From JAEKNW01 sp963678375 (GTDB lineage Bacteria > Cloacimonadota > Cloacimonadia > Cloacimonadales > JAFGVF01), in NCBI GenBank assembly GCA_963678375.2, contig CAXXQH010000001.1:1-64000 (forward strand): a stretch of DNA of 64,000 nucleotides. The letters run 5' to 3'. Positions 19,850-29,407 of this stretch are shown one piece after another (position 1 is the first letter of the stretch; each line of letters begins with the position of its first letter). Made by a program: the position numbers and the translations under genes. The notes beneath the pieces are model-generated. The model did no database searches and was not told the DNA's origin. It saw nothing but the letters and a program-made list of their open reading frames with translations.

Positions 19850-19878
19850 TTGACAGGCTAACATAGCAAAATTATAAT
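19850..19878 (+). promoter_or_regulatory. Perfect sigma-70 promoter for purA
   Basis: TTGACA (19850-19855), 17 bases, TATAAT (19873-19878), with the start codon at 19913 after AGGAG. Both hexamers and the spacer are consensus. Confidence 0.85.
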
Positions 19879-19912
19879 GAATTAATGTTAATAACCAATA
19901 ATAGGAGAAGAG

Positions 19913-21163
19913 ATGAGTTCACTCGCCGTATTAGGCTGTATGTTCGGAGATGAGGCTAAAGCCAAAATCGTTGATGTAATGGGTAAAGATGCTGACTTAG
20001 TAGTTAGGTTTCAAGGTGGAAACAACGCTGGTCATACTATATGTATTGATGATAAAAAATATGTTTTTCATTTAGTTCCATCAGGTATTCTTTATCCAAA
20101 AATGAAATGTGCTATTGGTGCTGGAACAGTAATAGATCCTTGGTCACTGAAAGAAGAAATCGAAAAACTTAAGACCCAAGGAATCAGTTTTGAGGGCAGA
20201 TTCTTTATAGACCCTCGAGCTAACTTAACCCTACCGATTCATAAATATTTAGATTCTTTAAATGAAAATACTACAAGTAAAATAGGTACAACTAAGCGAG
20301 GAATAGGACCAACTTATTCTGACGCTGTTGCTAGAAAAGGGATGAAGTTTGTTGATCTGATGGATGGAGTAGATTTAAAAAGCAAAATTTCCAATCTATA
20401 TGACTACCATAATATTAAGATTAAAGAAGCTGATATAGATACTCTAATAGAAGAATTAAATGATATAAAAGTCTTCTATGCTCCCTTTATCAAACAAATA
20501 ACTTACCTAATTGATGAATATTATACTGCTGGTAAGAATATTATTTTTGAAGGTGCTCAAGGTACTCTTCTTGATATAACTTATGGAACATATCCTTTTG
20601 TAACTTCTTCAAACACTATCTCAGGTGGGATTTCCACAGGTTGTGGTTTTTCTTTAAGGAAGTTAGATAAGATAATCGGAGTCTATAAATCCTATTATAC
20701 CAGGGTTGGTGATGGTCCTTTCCCTACAGAGCTTTTTGATCAAACTGGTGAACAGATTAGAAAGCAAGGTAATGAATTTGGATCAACTACAGGCAGACCT
20801 CGTAGATGTGGTTGGTTTGATTTATTTGCATCTTCTTATACAGCTCATTTGAATGATGTTGATGAAGTTGCTTTAACTCTGGTAGATGTTCTTATGAATA
20901 TTCCTGAAATAAAAGTGTGTACTGCTTACGAGTATCAAGGAAAGAAACTTACAGAATTTCCTGTTAGTTCTCAAGTACTTGCAGAATGTCAGCCAATATA
21001 TCAAACTCTTGCTGGTTGGGAAGAAGATATTAGTAGTATTACTGAATTTGATAAGCTTCCTGAAAATGCAAAGAACTATGTTAAATTTATAGAAAAAGAA
21101 ATTGGGAAAAAGGTGTCTATTGTGTCGGTTGGACCTGGAAGACATCAAACTATTTTTAGATAA
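19913..21163 (+). CDS. purA: Adenylosuccinate synthetase, divergent at the nucleotide-binding loop
   Basis: 416 residues, normal family length. It joins IMP and aspartate using GTP, the first step from IMP to AMP. Recognisable are NNAGHT (catalytic His), IGTTKRGIGPTY, RVGDGPFPTEL and TTGRPRR. Deviations: the loop usually GDEGKGK reads GDEAKAK, the guanine-binding TKLD reads TLVD, and the C-terminal GPDR reads GPGR. The catalytic Asp of GDE is kept. It is transcribed alone from a consensus promoter. Most likely purA, but changed co-substrate handling is possible. Confidence 0.85.
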   Translation: MSSLAVLGCMFGDEAKAKIVDVMGKDADLVVRFQGGNNAGHTICIDDKKYVFHLVPSGILYPKMKCAIGAGTVIDPWSLKEEIEKLKTQGISFEGRFFIDPRANLTLPIHKYLDSLNENTTSKIGTTKRGIGPTYSDAVARKGMKFVDLMDGVDLKSKISNLYDYHNIKIKEADIDTLIEELNDIKVFYAPFIKQITYLIDEYYTAGKNIIFEGAQGTLLDITYGTYPFVTSSNTISGGISTGCGFSLRKLDKIIGVYKSYYTRVGDGPFPTELFDQTGEQIRKQGNEFGSTTGRPRRCGWFDLFASSYTAHLNDVDEVALTLVDVLMNIPEIKVCTAYEYQGKKLTEFPVSSQVLAECQPIYQTLAGWEEDISSITEFDKLPENAKNYVKFIEKEIGKKVSIVSVGPGRHQTIFR

Positions 21164-21173
21164 TCTAATCTAT

Positions 21174-21202
21174 AGCTCAAGAGTTAACTAAATTCTTGAG
21201 CT
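21174..21202. terminator. Hairpin after purA
   Basis: AGCTCAAGA and TCTTGAGCT form a perfect 9-bp stem; only a T-rich, not pure T, tail follows. Moderate terminator. Confidence 0.55.
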
Positions 21203-21334
21203 TCATTCTATTTATTTTCTTTTTTCTCTTTAAGTAAAATCGATTATAATATCAGAGTATTGATTAACTTGTCACTCATTCTATGTCTTTGTTATCAATC
21301 TCCAAAACTAAACTGAAATATTAAGGAGTTCATA

Positions 21335-22519
21335 ATGAAAAAGTCTTTTTTGATAATAATTACTTTCTTAATCACTCTGGGATTATTTAGCTCAGAAGTA
21401 AACTATAGTGCTCCAGAATTTATGCAAGTTTATTACGAAGCATTTTCACGCAACTATATCAACACCTTGGCTTCTGGTAGAGGAAATACAGGTGTTGCTA
21501 AAATCGAAAATATTGAAAATGTTCTCTTAAACCCAGCAGGATTCTCAACTGATCATTCTGAAATGTATATTGAATTTATGATAAAACCAGAACAGAAAGA
21601 GCTTGGACATTTGTATGATCAGAATTATCATGCTAACAAACCTTTTACTTTTGTTGGATTTGGATTTAATATTATAGATAGACTAAGCACAGGAATTTAT
21701 TTCTCCTTACCTAACAGTATAAAGTATGATAGATATACTATCGATGATTATGGTACTGCAATGATTCAAAACTCTAAACCTGAATACAATCAATATAGTT
21801 TTGGTTTAGCAAACTCTTATCGTTTCAATAAACTTAGTCTCGGATTTGATGCTAAGTATAATACTCATTCCATAAAAAGCATGCTTATTCACGGCTCGTC
21901 TGCCAAGTTCGATTTGAGTGAAAGTACTATATCATTAAGCACAGGAGCAATACTTCAAGCAACTGAGAGATTGAATCTAGGTCTTGCTTACAGTCATAGT
22001 TCTGAAGTAGATTTTGATACACGTTATTATTCTTGGGATGTTACTCTTCCTGCCAAATTTTCTGCTGGTTTATCCTACTATTACCTTTATGATAGTGTCG
22101 TTAATTTTGATTACGAAAGAAGATTCAATAGTCAGATGGGTGAAGCTTATGATGATTTAGACATTTTTAAGCTAGGTTTGGAACAACAAATTAGAAATAG
22201 TATTATTAGAGTAGGTGCTATGTATATCCCATCAACTTTTTCTGGTATTGTTAACTTACCAATTGCTAACTTAGATTCTCAAGTTATCCCTCAATATACT
22301 AATAACTTTAATGATGGAGGAGAGACTATACTTGCTAATGAACAAACATTCTTAACCATCGGTTATACTTTAAATATGGAAGAACTAACCTTTAATTTAA
22401 GCGGTATGCAAGCTGTAGCTTCTGAGATGAAGACTACTCAATTATCAATGTCAATAGGTGTTAATTTGACAGACTTTGATATCACTAAATATACACCTAA
22501 GAGTCGCGATGAAGACTAA
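21335..22519 (+). CDS. PorV/PorQ-like outer-membrane protein
   Basis: 394 residues with a signal peptide (about 1-20). The motif ASGRGNTGVAKIENIENVLL followed by NPAG near residue 45-70 is typical of the PorV/UPF0164 family of FadL-like barrels in FCB bacteria. The rest is about 14 amphipathic strands. AAGGAG precedes the ATG. The 3' end overlaps the DUF362 gene. In Bacteroidetes PorV acts in type IX secretion, but no other T9SS gene is here, so a transport or structural role stays open. Confidence 0.7.
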   Translation: MKKSFLIIITFLITLGLFSSEVNYSAPEFMQVYYEAFSRNYINTLASGRGNTGVAKIENIENVLLNPAGFSTDHSEMYIEFMIKPEQKELGHLYDQNYHANKPFTFVGFGFNIIDRLSTGIYFSLPNSIKYDRYTIDDYGTAMIQNSKPEYNQYSFGLANSYRFNKLSLGFDAKYNTHSIKSMLIHGSSAKFDLSESTISLSTGAILQATERLNLGLAYSHSSEVDFDTRYYSWDVTLPAKFSAGLSYYYLYDSVVNFDYERRFNSQMGEAYDDLDIFKLGLEQQIRNSIIRVGAMYIPSTFSGIVNLPIANLDSQVIPQYTNNFNDGGETILANEQTFLTIGYTLNMEELTFNLSGMQAVASEMKTTQLSMSIGVNLTDFDITKYTPKSRDED

Positions 22520-23651
22520 AAATAAAGTACTAATTAAACGCTTAGCTGAATATGATCTCGAGAAAATAGAAGCATTCTTTAAACGAACAGTACTTAACAA
22601 GGATAGAGTTTTACCCAAGCTCAATGGTAAAAAGATATTGCTGAAACCGAATCTCTTGGGTGCATTTTCTCCTGAACAAGCTGTTACGACTCATCCTATA
22701 ATTCTCGAAGCTCTTATTAGAATATTACAGACTATCAATTGTGAGATATTTATCGGAGATTCCCCAGGCGGTTCAGTAAATTATGATTCTGTTTTAAACA
22801 AGTGCGGAATTAAAAGCCTTGCTGAAAAATATAATGTAGAAATTGTTAATCTTAACCATTTCAAAGTAATTAATAAGAAGAGCAGTGACTTCTCACTAGC
22901 CTACACTCAGCTTTTTGATGAGGTTGATTATGTAATAAATTTGGCTAAGTATAAAACCCATAGCTTAATGCAATTTACCGGTGCTGTAAAAAATCTTTAT
23001 GGTTTAGTTCCTGGATTAAAAAAAGCAGATTACCATAGAGAGTATCCTAATTCTCAGAAGTTTGCTCAACTTATAGCAACTTTATATAATAATTTCAAAG
23101 ATAAGCTTCTTTTTTCTGTAATAGATGGTATTATTGGTATGGAGGGTAAAGGACCTAGTGGTGGAAAAGCAAGAAATTTTGGTTTTCTCTTTGCATCAGA
23201 GTCTGCTTCATCCTTAGATTACGTTGCTGCTTATATGATGGGATTCAAACCCTTGAATATTGATTTAATAAAACAAACAATGCAAGCTGATGGCCTTTTA
23301 CCCTCAAGGATTGCTAGTAATTATCTTTGGCAAGAAAATATTATACCAAATGTTGATACTGGTTTAGTTAAACTAAGAAATAGAATCCTTAATGTTGTTC
23401 CTAACAGCATAAGCAAGGTTTTCAAGTCAATATTTTGGTACAAACCATTCATAACTGATAAATGTAAGAAGTGTAATATTTGTAAGGATAGCTGTCCAGT
23501 AGATGCTATTAAAGTCAATAATGATGGTGACTTAGTTATTGATGATGGTCTCTGTATTCGATGCTTGTGTTGTCATGAATTCTGCCCACATCAAGCTATC
23601 GAAATTAAGAAATCCTCAATTGCTAATAAGATAATACCGACAAGCAATTAA
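22509..23651 (+). CDS. DUF362 protein with C-terminal two-cluster ferredoxin domain
   Basis: About 380 residues. The ATG at 22509 overlaps the end of the previous gene, which argues for coupling; a longer in-frame start lies inside that gene. Residues about 1-290 are a DUF362 domain (LLKPNLLG, TTHPIILEAL, IGDSPGG, KYKTHSLMQFTGAVKNLYG). Near the C-terminus are two 4Fe-4S motifs, CKKCNICKDSCP and CIRCLCCHEFCP. DUF362-ferredoxin proteins are common in anaerobes; their electron-transfer partner is unknown. A cytoplasmic redox role is inferred. Confidence 0.85.
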   Translation: MKTKNKVLIKRLAEYDLEKIEAFFKRTVLNKDRVLPKLNGKKILLKPNLLGAFSPEQAVTTHPIILEALIRILQTINCEIFIGDSPGGSVNYDSVLNKCGIKSLAEKYNVEIVNLNHFKVINKKSSDFSLAYTQLFDEVDYVINLAKYKTHSLMQFTGAVKNLYGLVPGLKKADYHREYPNSQKFAQLIATLYNNFKDKLLFSVIDGIIGMEGKGPSGGKARNFGFLFASESASSLDYVAAYMMGFKPLNIDLIKQTMQADGLLPSRIASNYLWQENIIPNVDTGLVKLRNRILNVVPNSISKVFKSIFWYKPFITDKCKKCNICKDSCPVDAIKVNNDGDLVIDDGLCIRCLCCHEFCPHQAIEIKKSSIANKIIPTSN

Positions 23652-23690
23652 TAGCAATTATTAATAGATAAAATATTAAGAAAAAAAGTC

Positions 23691-23719
23691 TTGACTAATA
23701 TATGAGAAGTCCATTAAAT
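23691..23719 (+). promoter_or_regulatory. Sigma-70 promoter for the ftsB-like gene
   Basis: TTGACT (23691-23696), 17 bases, TTAAAT (23714-23719), 28 nt before the start at 23748. Confidence 0.65.
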
Positions 23720-23747
23720 TGTAAATACTAAACAAAGTGAGAGGAAT

Positions 23748-24077
23748 ATGGCTAGATTGAAAAGGAGAGTACCGCTCTCAAGGAAAATTAAGTATATGTT
23801 TATTACTGCTGTAATATGTCTTCTCTTTGTAGTTAGTTTTGTAGGAAGAGGTAGCTTTTTAGGAGTATATCGAAACAGTTTAAGGGCTAAACAGAATAGA
23901 CAACAGTATGAGCAAATTATGGCAAAAATTGAAGAAACTGAAGCTGAGATTCAGCGAATTAAAAATGATGAAGATTACCTAATTAAGATTGCTCGAGAAG
24001 AATATGGTATGCAAAAAGAAAATGAACATGTCATAAAGCTCATTAAAGCAGATGAAAAAAATCAAATAGGAGAATAA
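23748..24077 (+). CDS. FtsB/DivIC-type septum protein
   Basis: 109 residues. Short basic N-terminus, one membrane helix (about residues 16-36), then a periplasmic coiled coil (about 45-80) ending LIKIAREEYGMQKENEHVIKL, the typical FtsB/DivIC signature. FtsB bridges FtsL and FtsQ in the divisome. GAGAGGA precedes the ATG. Five bases separate it from the next gene. Confidence 0.75.
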   Translation: MARLKRRVPLSRKIKYMFITAVICLLFVVSFVGRGSFLGVYRNSLRAKQNRQQYEQIMAKIEETEAEIQRIKNDEDYLIKIAREEYGMQKENEHVIKLIKADEKNQIGE

Positions 24078-24082
24078 TAGAT

Positions 24083-25186
24083 ATGGCACAAGTGATTGTG
24101 AATAATGTCAATAAAATATACGATAACGGCTTTCATGCTGTTAAAAAAGCAGAATTCATTGCAAAAGATAAAGAGTTTGTAGTATTGGTAGGTCCCTCTG
24201 GTTGTGGGAAAACAACTACTTTAAGGATGATCGCAGGATTAGAAGAAATTACTGATGGTGAGATTAAAATCGGTGAAAAAGTAGTTAATAATGTTGCCCC
24301 TAAAGACAGAGATATCGCAATGGTTTTTCAAAACTATGCTCTTTATCCTCATATGACTATTTATGATAATATGGCATTTGCTTTAAAACTCAGAAAAGAA
24401 TCAAAAGATGAAATAGATAAAAAAGTAAAAGATGCAGCCAAGCTGCTAGGTATAGAAAATCTCCTTGATAGAAAGCCAAAGCAACTTTCTGGTGGACAAA
24501 GACAACGTGTTGCTTTAGGTAGAGCGATTGTTAGAAAACCAGCTGTCTTCTTATTTGATGAACCATTATCAAATCTCGATGCTAAGTTGAGGGTTCAAAT
24601 GAGAGCTGAAATTATTAAGCTTCATAAAACACTTGAAACAACTATGATTTATGTTACTCATGATCAAGTAGAAGCTATGACTATGGCAGATAAGATAGTT
24701 GTAATGAAAGATGGTATTATACATCAAATAGATAGTCCACTTAATCTCTATAATCATCCTACAAATCTTTTTGTTGCTGGTTTTATTGGTTCTCCTGCAA
24801 TTAATCAGCTAACTGGTAAAATAATCAAGAAAGATAATGGATTCTATTTTACAGATAATGATATTATTTTAAGAATAGATGATGAACATAATGAAATCTT
24901 AAAAAAATATGAAAATAAAGAAGTTATTATTGGTATCAGACCTGAAGATATTTATGATTCCGAATATGATGATCTTGCAGAAAACCCTGAAAAGATAGAG
25001 GCTTATTGTGATATTGTTGAACCAATGGGGAACGAGTTTGTAGTTTTCTTAAAAACTAAAAATTCAAAGCTTACTGCTCGATTTGATCCTAAGAAGATGC
25101 CAAAAATTGATGAAAATATTAAAATAACTATTGATATGAAAAAAGTGAAAATCTTTGACAAGGAGAGTGAACTTTCTCTCTTTTAA
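24083..25186 (+). CDS. Sugar-type ABC transporter ATPase (MsmX/UgpC family)
   Basis: 367 residues. Walker A GPSGCGKTT (about 38-46), Q-loop MVFQNYALYPHMT, signature LSGGQRQRVALGRA, Walker B FLFDEPLSNLDAKLR and the H-loop VTHDQVEAMTMAD; a TOBE regulatory domain from about 240. This is the shared ATPase class that serves maltose, glycerol-phosphate and other sugar importers. No permease or binding protein is adjacent, so it probably powers importers encoded elsewhere. Confidence 0.9.
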   Translation: MAQVIVNNVNKIYDNGFHAVKKAEFIAKDKEFVVLVGPSGCGKTTTLRMIAGLEEITDGEIKIGEKVVNNVAPKDRDIAMVFQNYALYPHMTIYDNMAFALKLRKESKDEIDKKVKDAAKLLGIENLLDRKPKQLSGGQRQRVALGRAIVRKPAVFLFDEPLSNLDAKLRVQMRAEIIKLHKTLETTMIYVTHDQVEAMTMADKIVVMKDGIIHQIDSPLNLYNHPTNLFVAGFIGSPAINQLTGKIIKKDNGFYFTDNDIILRIDDEHNEILKKYENKEVIIGIRPEDIYDSEYDDLAENPEKIEAYCDIVEPMGNEFVVFLKTKNSKLTARFDPKKMPKIDENIKITIDMKKVKIFDKESELSLF

Positions 25187-25200
25187 AATAAAAATTTAGT

Positions 25201-25231
25201 TGAGACCTTGCATGCAGGGTCTCATTTTTTT
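25201..25231 (+). terminator. Strong terminator after the ABC ATPase
   Basis: TGAGACCTTGCATGCAGGGTCTCA is nearly self-complementary over 24 bases and is followed by TTTTTTT. The next gene starts 9 nt after the T-run. Confidence 0.85.
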
Positions 25232-25239
25232 GAGGTTGT

Positions 25240-26013
25240 ATGAAGCGGTTATGGTTATTTCTTTTGTTAGGGGTTAGTCTAAGTTTAAACGCACATATTT
25301 ATATGAGTAATTGTGCAGATAGGGTAGGTGTCGGAAACATTTCCTTACTTTCTAAATCACCAATTACAGCATATTATAATCCTGCCGTATCTAATGTTGG
25401 AACTTCTACATCAATTTCACAGCCTTATGGGTTTAGCCAAGTTGAAAATGGAAATTTCTCTGTGACCAAAGAATTAAATAAAATATCTATAAGCTTGGGA
25501 TGCAACTATTTGGTAAGTTCAAACTTCAATCAATTTTCCAACAATTTAGCAGTAAATTATAAGTTCAATAAGTTCTTAAAAATTGGCCTAGGTCATAAAG
25601 TTATAAACATTATTGAAAATGATAAATATGCTGCTAATAGTAGCGATATAGCTTTATTGTTGAAAAAAGATAACAGTAAAGTTGCTATTACTTATTCAAA
25701 TTTATTTAACAATCATTCAAGTAAAATTCTTTTGCCGTCTATTCTTGTAACAGAATTATCTTATGAGCCTTCAGCAACTACTTCTATAGGCCTAGCATTT
25801 GAGAAAGAAAAAGGTTATAAACTAACTACTAAAGTTGGAATTAGATATAGACCACTTCCTTCATTATCTATTTTATCTGGGTATTCTATTGAACCAAATC
25901 AAATGTTTGCAGGTATTGATGTTACTTATAAAAAGGCTTCAATAGTTTATGCTATAGCAAGTCATCTCGAACTTGGTCTGACTCATTACCTTACTTTAAT
26001 CTATGCTTATTAG
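25240..26013 (+). CDS. PorV-like outer-membrane barrel protein
   Basis: 257 residues with a signal peptide (about 1-18). SKSPITAYYNPAVSNVG near residue 35 recalls the NPA motif of PorV/UPF0164 proteins, followed by repeated amphipathic strands. GAGG before the ATG lies directly after the terminator's T-run, so translation of this gene depends on read-through or on a promoter not obvious to me. It overlaps the next gene by 11 nt. Confidence 0.6.
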   Translation: MKRLWLFLLLGVSLSLNAHIYMSNCADRVGVGNISLLSKSPITAYYNPAVSNVGTSTSISQPYGFSQVENGNFSVTKELNKISISLGCNYLVSSNFNQFSNNLAVNYKFNKFLKIGLGHKVINIIENDKYAANSSDIALLLKKDNSKVAITYSNLFNNHSSKILLPSILVTELSYEPSATTSIGLAFEKEKGYKLTTKVGIRYRPLPSLSILSGYSIEPNQMFAGIDVTYKKASIVYAIASHLELGLTHYLTLIYAY

Positions 26014-27436
26014 ATTTGCTTTTCTATTTATTATCTTGCTTATAGTATTTAATCTTTATGCTAATAGCTCAATTTATGATTATGGGGAAGAAGAAGAGCT
26101 TATTGAAAAGATTGAATATGAACATGAATCTAATAACTTTGAAGATTGGCTTGATAGTAAAGTGTTATTAAGGTTCGCAGGCGACTTAGTAGGGACATAT
26201 GAAGATAGATATTATCTTCAAGCAAACTCAAATAATCTTAGTCTATCAATTTATAAAAGAGAAAATGAAAAACCGAGACTCTTTGCAAGATATATAAAGG
26301 ATAAATATTTGCTTGGGTTTGGCTCCTTCAGACCTACTTATGCTCTTGGCAACATATATAAAGCTGATTCTGAAAACTTTAAGAATAGAGTTTTATCTAC
26401 ATCTCAGTTTGATTTCTATGGTTTATTTTTTACTTATAAATATAATTTTCTTAAATTAGATATTTACTATTCTAATAGCGAACTTAATACTAAGGATAAT
26501 CTTGATGGAACTAAAGAAGTTGTTTATTATGAAAGTAGCAAAAGTAGTTTGGAGCAAACTGGATTAATCTCTTCTTATCAAAATGATAATATTAAAGCCA
26601 GTGTTTTATATTCATTATTTAAAACTAGTGACAGACTAGAACAATTTTCCAACTCTAAATCATCATCATTGCTTTCATTCTACCTGCGATATCGCTACGC
26701 TTTTATAAATTTAGAATATGAAAACAATTATCAGTTTTCCAGAATGTGTCATACTATTAAAGTTAATTATACTGATGAAAATTATAAATTTAATTGCTTA
26801 TATAAAAGTTTGCCTAATAGATCACTAACATGGTTTAATACAGGAATAACTAACAAGTTTAATGCTAATACAGAGCTAATTTCAGGTAAGTGTCAGTTCC
26901 CTTTGTTTAATACAACTTGCTTATTAGCTTCAGAAATGAGATTCAATTCAAAGCTTAATGACTGGCGAAGTCGTAATTCTCTTAAAATAGCAAAAATCAG
27001 AGGTCTTACTAGTTACAAGGTGAGTCAGGACTTATATAAGGATTATAAAGGTCAAAAGCTTAAAAAGTACACACATAGGTTATCTACTGATTTGATTAGA
27101 TTTATTAATTCTAAATTATCCCTTAATTATGTAGTTAATAATAAAAAGGAGTCAGGCTTAGCTCATAAATATGAAGTGATGTATTATCTGGATTTTAACA
27201 ATGCAAGGTATCAATTTTGCCTAACTGTACTAGATAATTATAAGAATGAAGAGGTTTTTGAAGATATTGAACAGAATATCATAACTACTTTTTATAATTA
27301 CTCAGAAGATGTAATATTCTCTTTTATTATTAAAACTGAAGAATATAAGAACCTAGTATTAAAGGCGAATATTTTGCATTCATTGTATAATAATAATCTT
27401 AATTCTCTCAGAATAGAGTTAAGTTATCTTCTATAA
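26003..27436 (+). CDS. Outer-membrane beta-barrel protein, unknown role
   Basis: 477 residues. Signal peptide (about 1-20), an acidic segment (YGEEEELIEKIEYEHES), then many tyrosine-rich alternating strands to the C-terminus (SLRIELSYLL). It overlaps the upstream barrel gene by 11 nt and the 3' end of the convergent HMCES-like gene by 29 nt. No named family recognised. Paired barrels suggest a joint envelope function. Confidence 0.55.
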   Translation: MLIRFAFLFIILLIVFNLYANSSIYDYGEEEELIEKIEYEHESNNFEDWLDSKVLLRFAGDLVGTYEDRYYLQANSNNLSLSIYKRENEKPRLFARYIKDKYLLGFGSFRPTYALGNIYKADSENFKNRVLSTSQFDFYGLFFTYKYNFLKLDIYYSNSELNTKDNLDGTKEVVYYESSKSSLEQTGLISSYQNDNIKASVLYSLFKTSDRLEQFSNSKSSSLLSFYLRYRYAFINLEYENNYQFSRMCHTIKVNYTDENYKFNCLYKSLPNRSLTWFNTGITNKFNANTELISGKCQFPLFNTTCLLASEMRFNSKLNDWRSRNSLKIAKIRGLTSYKVSQDLYKDYKGQKLKKYTHRLSTDLIRFINSKLSLNYVVNNKKESGLAHKYEVMYYLDFNNARYQFCLTVLDNYKNEEVFEDIEQNIITTFYNYSEDVIFSFIIKTEEYKNLVLKANILHSLYNNNLNSLRIELSYLL

Positions 27437-28088
27437 TCAACTCTTCAATTAGTTCAGGATAGTTGTTTGAAGTCTTATTAACAGCCTTGGAAACAGGATA
27501 AATATCGAAAATATTATTTCTTTCTTTGTCGCAATTTATCAACACTTCTTCATTATCTGAACTTTCAATATATGTTTTTAAGTTACTAATAGGTATAACA
27601 ATAGGCATTCGATGGTGTAAAACTGATATTTCTGAGTTTGCATCTCTTGTAAGTATAGAGAAGCTAGCCTTTAGCGAGCCATTATCATAATGCTTAATAT
27701 CATATATCCCTGCTAAAAAAGTAATGTCCTGGTTCTTTGACTTAATAAAGTAAGGTTGTTTTGTCCCTTTTTGCCATTCGTAAAAGCCATTGACTGGTAT
27801 AAGGCAGCGTTTATGCCTAAATAAACCCCGCCAATATGGCTTTTCTTTAACTGACTCAATCCTAGTGTTTATAACATTGTATTTGGAAGATTCATTTGCC
27901 CAAGCTGGAAGAAGTTTCCATTGCATAAAATCTTGGATAATCTGATTATCAAACTTAAAAATTACTCCAACTTCTTGTGCGGGAGAGACATTAAAATTTA
28001 TTGGAATAGTTAACTCAGGATTAGCTATTTCATCTAGGTATTTCTTAAGATATTTATGCTTGATAACTTGAGCAAATCTTCCACACAT
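27408..28088 (-). CDS. HMCES/YedK-type DNA abasic-site protein (SRAP domain)
   Basis: 226 residues. It begins MCGRF, where Cys2 becomes the N-terminal residue that crosslinks abasic sites in single-stranded DNA. Further SRAP features are the NVSPAQ segment, INTRIESVKEKPYW, RCLIPVNGFYEWQ (active Asn and Glu) and LHHRMPIVI (His). Normal length. It follows pepT on the - strand with a 1-nt gap. Confidence 0.9.
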   Translation of the reverse strand: MCGRFAQVIKHKYLKKYLDEIANPELTIPINFNVSPAQEVGVIFKFDNQIIQDFMQWKLLPAWANESSKYNVINTRIESVKEKPYWRGLFRHKRCLIPVNGFYEWQKGTKQPYFIKSKNQDITFLAGIYDIKHYDNGSLKASFSILTRDANSEISVLHHRMPIVIPISNLKTYIESSDNEEVLINCDKERNNIFDIYPVSKAVNKTSNNYPELIEELIIEDNLTLF

Positions 28089-28089
28089 A

Positions 28090-29340
28090 TTATTCTGCCC
28101 AGCTATTGGCTAAATTGACTATTACTTCTACTGCCTTAACCATAGATGAAACAGGTATCCATTCTTTTAAAGAGTGATAGAGAAAACCTCCAGTAAAGAT
28201 ATTTGGAGTAGGAACCCCTAGATAGCATAATTTTGCTCCATCAGTACCACCACGAATTGGCCTTCTCAGAGGATTTATACCTAATTCAAACATAACTTTT
28301 TCTGCTTTATCTATTACTTCAGGATACTTATCAAGAATAGTTTTCATATTTTGGTAGGTGTTAGAATGCTCAACTTCTATTCCAACACCTTCATGTTTAA
28401 CTCGTAAGAATTCAGCTAAAGACTCTATAAGATCAATTCTTTTTAAATTAGTATCTGAAGAAAAATCTCTTAATATAAGGCTCAATGTTGCTTTACTTTC
28501 ATCACCTTTGATTTCGCGCACATGATAGAAACCTTCCCTTTTATCAGTGGCTTCAGGACTTTCTTTACAAGGTAAAAGTGTCACAAACTCACATGCTATT
28601 CTACAAGCATTTATCATAATATTCTTAGCTTTACCAGGATGTACATTATGACCTTTGAAATTTATTCTCACACTATGTGCATCGAAACATTCGTCTTCTA
28701 GTTCTCCAACTTCACCACCATCAACAGTGTAAGCAATTTTACCAAGCTTAGATCGATTGATGTTTACTGTCCCGGCTCCAACTTCTTCATCAGGTGTAAA
28801 ACATATCTTAATTTCAGGATGTTTAATATCTGGGTTTGACTTCAAAATCTTGAGAGAAGTCATAATTTCGGCAATTCCAGCCTTATCATCAGCACCTAAA
28901 AGTGTATCACCTGAAGAAGTGATGATATGCTCACCAATGTAATCAAGAAGTTTAGGGCAATCTTTAGGACTTAAAATTAGTTCATCGTTGTGGGGATAAG
29001 CTAAATCTTCACCCTGATAAGATTTCCGGATTAAAGGTTTTACATTGTTGCCTGATACAGCAGAACTTGTATCAAGGTGAGACAAAAAAGTAATTGCTCC
29101 GTTCTTAATACCTTCAGTTGCAGGAAGTGTGGCATAAACATAACAGTTCTCATCGACCTCAACTTCAGCTAATCCTAAGTCTTCTAGCTCAGCTACTAAT
29201 ATATTTGCCAAGTCCCACTGATTTGTTGTGGTAGGGTTTGGAGATCCTTCTTCATCAGAAGTTGTATCAATTTGTACATATTTTAAGAATCTGCTAACTA
29301 CATCATCTTGAATATATGATATATTAGATAAATCAATCAT
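28090..29340 (-). CDS. pepT: Peptidase T (tripeptide aminopeptidase)
   Basis: 416 residues, usual M20B length. Zinc site motifs HLDTSSAVSG, LLGADDKAGIAEI, TPDEEVGAG and the dimerisation/substrate part YTVDGGEVGELEDECFDAHS, plus RPIRGGTDGAKL near the C-terminus. It releases N-terminal residues from tripeptides in the cytoplasm. It leads a two-gene unit with the SRAP gene. Confidence 0.93.
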   Translation of the reverse strand: MIDLSNISYIQDDVVSRFLKYVQIDTTSDEEGSPNPTTTNQWDLANILVAELEDLGLAEVEVDENCYVYATLPATEGIKNGAITFLSHLDTSSAVSGNNVKPLIRKSYQGEDLAYPHNDELILSPKDCPKLLDYIGEHIITSSGDTLLGADDKAGIAEIMTSLKILKSNPDIKHPEIKICFTPDEEVGAGTVNINRSKLGKIAYTVDGGEVGELEDECFDAHSVRINFKGHNVHPGKAKNIMINACRIACEFVTLLPCKESPEATDKREGFYHVREIKGDESKATLSLILRDFSSDTNLKRIDLIESLAEFLRVKHEGVGIEVEHSNTYQNMKTILDKYPEVIDKAEKVMFELGINPLRRPIRGGTDGAKLCYLGVPTPNIFTGGFLYHSLKEWIPVSSMVKAVEVIVNLANSWAE

Positions 29341-29363
29341 TTCTATTCCTTTTATTATTAATT

Positions 29364-29388
29364 AAAAAAAGCGGTCTAAGACCGCTTA
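29364..29388 (-). terminator. Terminator of the LPP20-like lipoprotein gene
   Basis: AAGCGGTC and GACCGCTT arms with a minimal loop; on the - strand TTTTTTT follows. It lies between the lipoprotein gene and pepT. Confidence 0.8.
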
Positions 29389-29407
29389 AAATGTTATAAG
29401 TGTAAAA

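Noticed and set aside
19913..21163. PurZ (phage aminoadenylosuccinate synthetase) instead of PurA
   Set aside because: PurZ replaces the catalytic Asp of GDE; here it is kept. The gene also lies in host DNA, not in the prophage.
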